DNA of 17,359 bases, taken from assembly GCA_964448445.1 (NCBI GenBank), contig CAYVAU010000031.1, positions 1-17,359 of the forward strand. Reading direction: 5' to 3'. Positions within the stretch are counted from its first letter, which is position 1; every line of letters begins with the position of its first letter. Shown here one piece after another: positions 12,773 to 17,359 of the stretch. The position numbers were made by a program, and so were the translations under genes. This DNA is from B73-G16 sp964448445 (lineage in GTDB: Bacteria; Desulfobacterota; B13-G15). The notes below the pieces were generated by a model. That model was not told where the DNA came from and did no database searches. It saw only the letters and a list, made by a program, of their open reading frames with translations.

Positions 12773-14075
12773 CCACCTCCAAAATTAGCTCGTAGATGAA
12801 ATCGATGGCAAAGAGGAGGTTTTCAATGGAGAGTCTTTCATCGTGGTTGTGAACAAGCCTCATATCTTCCTGCCTGAGCCTGAAGGGACAGAAGTCATAA
12901 CAGGGGATCCCTAGGGAGCGGAAGAAGCGGCTGTCGGTTGCCCCCGCGATCAGAAAGGGGGTGACCACTGCCCCTGGGTCCTTCCTTTGAGCGACCCTGA
13001 GGATGGCCTGGTAAAGGGGGTTATCAGTAGGTGAGGGCGGAGAAGGATCCACGGGCCCAAGGGGGTAAAGCTCCACCTCGGGGTCATCGATCCTCTCTTT
13101 TAGCCTTCTGAAGAACTCCTCGGGGTCGGTGTCCGGCAAAAGGCGGCAGTCAAAGAGGGCCTCTGCCTGTGAGGGTATTACGTTGACCTTCTGGCCCGCC
13201 TTAAGGACTGTGAGGGTGTGGGTGTTTCGGAGCATGGCATTGTACTGGGGTTCCAAGAGGACCAACTTGGCCTTTTGTGGATCGCGGATGTATCTGTCCA
13301 GATTGAGGAAGACTTCCCTCCGTTCGGGGGAGGTCACCCTGGCGAGGTTCCGGAAGTATTCCCTCACCAGGGGTATGACCCTGGGCGGATCCTGCCAGCT
13401 TGTGAGCCTCTCTACGGCCTTAACAAGCCTTTCGGCTGCATTCTCCCGATGGGGAATCGATCCGTGTCCCCCCTTGCCCCTGGCCTTAAGCCCAAACTGG
13501 GCCACCAGCTTTTGGGCCGTGGAGATCTCATAGTGGTGGAGGCTCCCATCGGGGTTAAGCACAATCCCTCCCCCTTCATTCAGCACGAAGGCGACATCCC
13601 TCAACTCGGGCAAGTGCTCAAGACACCATTTTACCCCCAGCCTCCCCCCTGCCTCCTCATCGGCTGTGGCCAAAAGCCAAACGGGTCTCCTAAGCCTCAC
13701 TCCCTCCCGTTTCAGCTTAAGCAGGGCCATAAGCTGAGCGACCCCGAACCCCTTAGTGTCCAGAGCCCCCCGTCCGAAGATGTAACCGTCCTTGATAACC
13801 CCCCCGAAGGGGTCCACCGACCACCTCTCCCTCTCAACCGGCACCACATCCATATGATGCAGGAGCAAAAGGGCTCCTTTGCCTTCGCCGAGCTTGGCCA
13901 AAAGGTTTGCCCTGCCTGGGGCAGAGAAGAGAAGTTTTGTGGCAATTCCCTCCTTTTGAAGGATCCCTCCTAGAAACCTTGCAGCTTCCTCCTCTCTTCC
14001 AGGTGGGTTTGAGGTATCGATGCGTATGTAGTCCCGAAGGATCGCTACTGCCTCTTCCATCATCCCTTTATCCAA
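12765..14075 (-). CDS. M20 family metallopeptidase
   Basis: This 436-residue protein is a two-zinc amidohydrolase of the M20 family, which cleaves peptides or N-acyl amino acids. Metal ligands and catalytic residues are visible: His74-x-Asp76, Asp106 in Ala-Leu-Asp-Thr-Lys-Gly, Glu140-Glu141, Glu167 and a late His near 411. The lid-domain segment Gly-Gly-His-Gly-Ser is also present. It resembles the PM20D1/ArgE-DapE-like branch; the substrate is not predictable. No signal peptide is seen, so it is cytoplasmic. The TTG start at 14075 has GGAGG about 9 bases upstream and overlaps the aconitase end by 16 bases. An ATG at 14063 would give a plain ATGA overlap but has poorer spacing. It is the last gene of the minus-strand operon. 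Confidence 0.88.
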   Translation of the reverse strand: MDKGMMEEAVAILRDYIRIDTSNPPGREEEAARFLGGILQKEGIATKLLFSAPGRANLLAKLGEGKGALLLLHHMDVVPVERERWSVDPFGGVIKDGYIFGRGALDTKGFGVAQLMALLKLKREGVRLRRPVWLLATADEEAGGRLGVKWCLEHLPELRDVAFVLNEGGGIVLNPDGSLHHYEISTAQKLVAQFGLKARGKGGHGSIPHRENAAERLVKAVERLTSWQDPPRVIPLVREYFRNLARVTSPERREVFLNLDRYIRDPQKAKLVLLEPQYNAMLRNTHTLTVLKAGQKVNVIPSQAEALFDCRLLPDTDPEEFFRRLKERIDDPEVELYPLGPVDPSPPSPTDNPLYQAILRVAQRKDPGAVVTPFLIAGATDSRFFRSLGIPCYDFCPFRLRQEDMRLVHNHDERLSIENLLFAIDFIYELILEVAT

Positions 14076-15964
14076 TTGAGCACACCTCCCGAAAGCACAA
14101 TGTCCCTCTCCCTGGGGGTCAGGTCGTGTCTCAATTTGATCCTCAGGCCCTTTGAGGGCACCTCAAGGTAAATCTCGCCCTTGAGGTTTCCCAGGGTGAG
14201 CCTGATCCTTTCTCCCTGCTTGAGCCTTCCGTAATCCTCGGGGTTTTCAAAGATAAGGGGGACGACCCCGAAGTTTATCAGGTTGGATCTGTGGATTCGT
14301 GCAAATCCCTTGGCGATAACGGCCCTGACCCCGAGCCACCTCGGCGAAAGGGCGGCATGTTCCCGGCTCGATCCCTGACCGTAGTTTTCCCCGGCCACGA
14401 TCACCCCGGTGCCTGCGGAGCTGGCCCTCTTGGCGAAGTCCGGATCCATCCCCCTGAAGGTATAGCGGCTTATGGCCTCAATATTGGACCTTAAGGAGAG
14501 GATCTCGGGTCCTGCCGGAAGGATATCATCAGTGGAAACGTTGTCTCCTACAACCAAGAGCACTTCGGCCTCAAGGATCTCGGGCAGGGGTTCGAAATCC
14601 CCAAGGGGCTTAATGTTTGGTCCCCTCCTTATCTCGACCCCTTTGGAATCCTCCGGTGGTGGGATGATAAGCTCCTGAGCCCTCCAAGAGTACATGGGAA
14701 CGGGGATATGGGGTGGGGAACCAAGTCTCCTCGGGTCGGTTATCCGTCCCCTTGAGGCGGTGGCTGCGGCAACCTCAGGGCTTGAAAGATAAACCTCGGC
14801 ATCCTTTGTGCCGCTTCGGCCTTTGAAGTTGCGGTTGAAGGTCCTGAGGCTGATGCCCCCCGAAGGCGGCGCCATACCCATTCCGATGCACGGACCACAG
14901 GCAGGCTCCAGGATCCTCGCCCCCCTCTTTATGAGCTTTTGAAGGTGGCCGCTTTCTGCGAGCAACTCCAGCACCTGCCTTGAACCCGGAGCCACCACCA
15001 GGTCCACCTCGGGGTGCTTTCCCTCCCTGTCGATCACCTCTGCCACCAGGGCAAGGTCATGGAAGGAACTGTTGGTACAGGAGCCAACGACCACCTGATC
15101 CACCTTCTTGCCCTCCACCTCCACCACTTCAACGACATTGTCAGGACTTGAGGGGAGGGCGATGAGGGGTGAGAGGCCGGAGAGATCCAGGATGATCTTT
15201 TCCTGATAATCGGCATCGGGATCGGCACAGAGGGGGATCCAGTCCTTGCCTCGTCCCTGGGCCCAGAGGAAGGCACGGGTGCGGTGGTCGCTGGGGAAAA
15301 GGGAGGTGGTCGCTCCGGTCTCTGCGCCCATGTTGGCTATGGTTGCCCTCTGCGAAACGCTCAACTCCGAGACCCCAGGGCCCGTGTATTCCAGGACCTT
15401 GCGGTAGCCGCCCTTAACCGTGAGCCTCCTCAGCAGTTCCAGAATCACGTCCTTTCCCGAGACCCATGGAGGGAGTTTGCCCCGCAGTTCCACCTGGATC
15501 ACCTCGGGCATAGTCATGAAGAAGGGCCTTCCTGCCATGGCCAGCGCCACCTCAAGGCCCCCTGTGCCTATTGCCACCATCCCCACCCCCCCAGAGGTGG
15601 GGGTGTGGCTGTCGGAACCAAGGAGGGTCTTGCCCGGTGCGGCAAACCGCTCAAGGTGGAGTCGGTGACAGATTCCCGTGCCCGGAGGGGAGAAATAGGC
15701 CCCAAGCTTTGCGGCGATCGTCCTGAGATAGAGGTGATCATCGGCATTCTGGGGACTGGTCTGAAGCGTGTTGTGGTCGACATAACTCACCGTCAGGGGA
15801 ACGACCCGTTCAACCCCCATGGCCTCAAGTTCCAGATAAACCAGGGTCCCAGTGGCATCCTGGGTCAGGACCTGATCGATCCTTATAGCTATCTCCTCCC
15901 CGGGGATCGGTTCTCCCTCAAGCAGGTGCTGGCTTATGATCTTGGTGAAGAGGTTCTGCCCCAT
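14060..15964 (-). CDS. acn: Aconitate hydratase, short (Aquifex) type
   Basis: This 634-residue enzyme interconverts citrate and isocitrate in the tricarboxylic acid cycle. Its [4Fe-4S] ligands are Cys296 in Ser-Cys-Thr-Asn-Ser-Ser and Cys356/Cys359 in Ala-Cys-Gly-Pro-Cys-Ile-Gly. Substrate motifs include Asp-His-Asn (63-65) and Gly-Ser-Asp-Ser-His-Thr (116-121). The C-terminal swivel domain has Gly-Asp-Asn-x-Ser-Thr-Asp-Asp and Gly-Ser-Ser-Arg-Glu-His. It is far shorter than E. coli AcnA (891) or AcnB (865), but both parts are joined in one chain, unlike LeuC/LeuD. The ATG at 15964 lies 2 bases after the rpe stop, with AAGGGG in the rpe end as ribosome-binding site. The frame stays open far into rpe, but that extension is not real protein. 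Confidence 0.93.
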   Translation of the reverse strand: MGQNLFTKIISQHLLEGEPIPGEEIAIRIDQVLTQDATGTLVYLELEAMGVERVVPLTVSYVDHNTLQTSPQNADDHLYLRTIAAKLGAYFSPPGTGICHRLHLERFAAPGKTLLGSDSHTPTSGGVGMVAIGTGGLEVALAMAGRPFFMTMPEVIQVELRGKLPPWVSGKDVILELLRRLTVKGGYRKVLEYTGPGVSELSVSQRATIANMGAETGATTSLFPSDHRTRAFLWAQGRGKDWIPLCADPDADYQEKIILDLSGLSPLIALPSSPDNVVEVVEVEGKKVDQVVVGSCTNSSFHDLALVAEVIDREGKHPEVDLVVAPGSRQVLELLAESGHLQKLIKRGARILEPACGPCIGMGMAPPSGGISLRTFNRNFKGRSGTKDAEVYLSSPEVAAATASRGRITDPRRLGSPPHIPVPMYSWRAQELIIPPPEDSKGVEIRRGPNIKPLGDFEPLPEILEAEVLLVVGDNVSTDDILPAGPEILSLRSNIEAISRYTFRGMDPDFAKRASSAGTGVIVAGENYGQGSSREHAALSPRWLGVRAVIAKGFARIHRSNLINFGVVPLIFENPEDYGRLKQGERIRLTLGNLKGEIYLEVPSKGLRIKLRHDLTPRERDIVLSGGVLNWIKG

Positions 15965-15966
15965 CT

Positions 15967-16629
15967 TCAGACCCCTTGAATGGCCTCCCTCATCCTGCGC
16001 AAGGCCCAGATCTTGTCCTTCTGGCCGAAGATTCCCGAACCTGACACCAGCACATCGGCTCCCGCTTCGGCCACCTCCCTGGCATTCTCCACCTTTATGC
16101 CCCCATCGACCTCGATCATGATCCCTCCAAGCCCCCTCTCCCTTAACCATTCCCTCAGGCGCCTTATCTTCTTCAGGCTCTGGGGGATGAAGCTCTGCCC
16201 CCCGAATCCCGGATTGACGCTCATTATGAGGACCATGTCCAGGTCCTCCAGGACCTCCTCCAGGGTCCAGAGGGGGGTCGAGGGATTCAGGGCCACCCCG
16301 GCCAAAGGTCCCAGTTCCTTGATCTTCTTCAAGGTTCGGTTCAGGTGCGGGCATGTCTCCACGTGGACCGTGAGGATGTCTGCCCCTGCCCGGGCGAAGT
16401 CCTCAAGGAACCTGTCGGGTTCGAGCACCATAAGGTGCACATCGAGGGGGAGCTTTGTCACCTTCCTTAAGCACTCCACCACCGGGATCCCCACCGTGAT
16501 ATTGGGCACAAAATGCCCATCCATTACATCCACATGAATCCAATCGGCTCCCCCCTCCTCGACCTCCTTCACCTCCTGGCCAAGGTGGGCAAAGTCAGCC
16601 GAAAGGATCGAGGGGGCGATCTTCTTCAT
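15967..16629 (-). CDS. rpe: Ribulose-phosphate 3-epimerase
   Basis: This 220-residue TIM-barrel enzyme interconverts ribulose-5-phosphate and xylulose-5-phosphate in the pentose phosphate or Calvin pathway. Seen motifs are Ala-Pro-Ser-Ile-Leu-Ser-Ala-Asp at the start, the metal ligands His32-Val-Asp34 in His-Val-Asp-Val-Met-Asp-Gly, Asp-Val-His-Leu-Met (about 63-67), Val-Asn-Pro-Gly-Phe-Gly-Gly-Gln and the late Val-Asp-Gly-Gly-Ile with a catalytic Asp. The length is normal. Its ATG overlaps the upstream Rho-N-like gene in an ATGA arrangement, and the aconitase follows after 2 bases, so translation is probably coupled along the operon. Confidence 0.97.
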   Translation of the reverse strand: MKKIAPSILSADFAHLGQEVKEVEEGGADWIHVDVMDGHFVPNITVGIPVVECLRKVTKLPLDVHLMVLEPDRFLEDFARAGADILTVHVETCPHLNRTLKKIKELGPLAGVALNPSTPLWTLEEVLEDLDMVLIMSVNPGFGGQSFIPQSLKKIRRLREWLRERGLGGIMIEVDGGIKVENAREVAEAGADVLVSGSGIFGQKDKIWALRRMREAIQGV

Positions 16630-16979
16630 GCCGAGGCCTTCTGGGACGACAGAATTTTGTGGGCCCTGCGGGTGAGTTTTTTCAGCTTGGATATCCTTTT
16701 TCTCAAAAGCGATGCCTCCTCCCTTTTCCCTTCTTTTAAGAGCTGCTCCCGCTGGGCCTTAAGCTGCCTTATCTGTTGCTTCACGGCCCTTACGTTGACG
16801 ATCTTCTTTCCTATCTTGACGATCTTTTCACCCACTGAGGTGGGCGTTCCCCTCACCTTGCGGATGAATTCTATGAGCTCCTCCTTCTGCATCCCACTGA
16901 CACCCTCTGCTCCAAGCTCTTTGGCCAGCACCCTCAATTCCTTGACGGTCATCTTCTCGATGGGCTTCTGCTCAGCCAT
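16626..16979 (-). CDS. Small basic protein with Rho-N/SAP-like domain
   Basis: This 117-residue protein starts Met-Ala-Glu-Gln-Lys-Pro. Residues about 8-43 resemble the Rho termination factor N-terminal/SAP-like helix-extended-helix fold (Met-Thr-Val-Lys-Glu-Leu-Arg-x2-Ala-Lys-Glu-Leu-Gly, then a Lys-Glu-Glu-Leu-Ile segment). The rest is very basic and mainly helical, with heptad-like Leu/Ile spacing (about 63-105) that may be a coiled coil. Nucleic-acid binding is inferred. The ATG at 16979 is chosen because GGAGGGAGGGG precedes it; an upstream in-frame start at 17039 has no such site. The gene follows the glycerate kinase by 56 bases and overlaps rpe by 4. Its role in a carbon-metabolism operon is unclear. 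Confidence 0.8.
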   Translation of the reverse strand: MAEQKPIEKMTVKELRVLAKELGAEGVSGMQKEELIEFIRKVRGTPTSVGEKIVKIGKKIVNVRAVKQQIRQLKAQREQLLKEGKREEASLLRKRISKLKKLTRRAHKILSSQKASA

Positions 16980-17035
16980 TGCGACCCCTCCCTCCGTGTT
17001 TGTCCTTTGGGAGATAACAAAGGGCAGGGGAAAAA

Positions 17036-17359
17036 TCAAGCTGACCGGGCCCCGGAGGTGGCCATCACGATCCTAAGATCCATCACATTGGTCCTTGTGG
17101 GACCGGTGAAAAAGAGCTGCCCTAAAGCCTCAAAGAAGGTGAAGGAATCGTTCCTCTGGAGGAACTCCTCGGGCTCAAGCCCCTTCTCTTTGGCCCTTTT
17201 TACGGTATCCGAATCGGCCCAGGCCCCGGCGGCATCCGTTGGGCCATCGGTCCCGTCGGTTCCCGCACTCAAGCACAGGATCCCCTGCCATCCCTGAACC
17301 TCAAGGGCGAAGGCGAGGGCAAACTCCTGATTCCTCCCCCCGCGTCCCTCCCCCCTCAC
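17036..17359 (-). CDS. Glycerate 2-kinase, MOFRL family (C-terminal part)
   Basis: Only the last 107 residues lie in the window; the 5' part is beyond the right edge. The segment Gly-Gly-Arg-Asn-Gln-Glu-Phe-Ala-Leu, followed by Ser-Ala-Gly-Thr-Asp-Gly-x2-Gly-Pro-Thr-Asp-Ala-Ala-Gly and the terminal Gly-Pro-Thr-x-Thr-Asn-Val-Met-Asp-Leu, is typical of the MOFRL domain. This family phosphorylates glycerate to 2-phosphoglycerate; older annotations call it hydroxypyruvate reductase. It is the first gene of the minus-strand group seen here and links glycerate salvage to lower glycolysis. The apparent first codon at the edge (GTG) is internal, not a start. Confidence 0.92.
   Translation of the reverse strand: MRGEGRGGRNQEFALAFALEVQGWQGILCLSAGTDGTDGPTDAAGAWADSDTVKRAKEKGLEPEEFLQRNDSFTFFEALGQLFFTGPTRTNVMDLRIVMATSGARSA

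Noticed and set aside
15965..16354. N-terminal extension of the aconitase by about 130 codons
   Set aside because: The extension is Gly/Pro-rich, overlaps rpe in another frame and resembles no aconitase. The ATG at 15964 begins the family sequence directly.
17004..17023. Small hairpin CCTTTG/CAAAGG between glycerate kinase and the Rho-N-like gene
   Set aside because: It has only six pairs and an 8-base loop with no following U run in the direction of transcription. It is too weak to call a terminator or regulator.
1..17359. tRNA, rRNA, CRISPR array, insertion sequence or prophage signals
   Set aside because: Nothing with cloverleaf, regular spacer-repeat or transposase/integrase features was seen. 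Gene content and codon use are uniform across the window.

Overview
The window reads as a stretch of chromosomal core genome from a Gram-negative bacterium, most likely a member of the Desulfobacterota (former Deltaproteobacteria) or a close relative. The reasons are the gene order ftsH-folP-cdaA-ybbR-glmM-pdxJ, an Aquifex-type short aconitase next to rpe, a RodZ homologue overlapping era, and a MOFRL-type glycerate kinase. The DNA is G+C rich. Arginine is written mostly as AGG, isoleucine often as ATA, and coding strands are purine-loaded. Those habits are common in thermophiles, so a thermophilic or moderately thermophilic lifestyle is plausible, but this is inference. No IS element, phage gene, tRNA, rRNA or CRISPR array was seen.

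Layout. (1) Bases 1-594, + strand: tail of an unknown gene, a small protein with two separated Cys-x2-Cys pairs, and a NifU C-terminal-domain iron-sulfur scaffold. (2) Bases 591-2368, - strand: a 55-residue hydrophobic protein, the GTPase Era and a RodZ-like protein. A compact divergent promoter region (2369-2486) containing a perfect 10-bp direct repeat separates this group from rpsT. (3) rpsT (+) converges on holA (-). (4) Bases 3653-6568: an AT-richer regulatory region, then a D-2-hydroxyacid dehydrogenase and an acyl-CoA synthetase, closed by a strong G+C-rich hairpin. The leader of this pair has complementary segments that could switch access to the ribosome-binding site. (5) Bases 6651-12772, + strand: ftsH, folP, cdaA, ybbR, glmM and pdxJ, tightly packed with overlaps. 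This links membrane proteolysis, folate synthesis, cyclic di-AMP signalling, cell-wall precursor synthesis and vitamin B6 synthesis. (6) Bases 12765-17359, - strand: read in transcription order, a glycerate kinase (cut by the window edge), a Rho-N/SAP-like small protein, rpe, aconitase and an M20 peptidase, again with overlapping or nearly touching ends.

The genes are mostly housekeeping. The parts least explained by known genes are the leader and inverted repeat in front of the dehydrogenase/ligase pair, the direct repeat between the era and rpsT promoters, the unannotated 55-residue protein, the split-cysteine protein beside the NifU domain, a hairpin at the ftsH start, and a marked excess of the palindrome GGATCC across the window. 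All three convergent gene pairs overlap at their stop codons, leaving no room for intergenic terminators.
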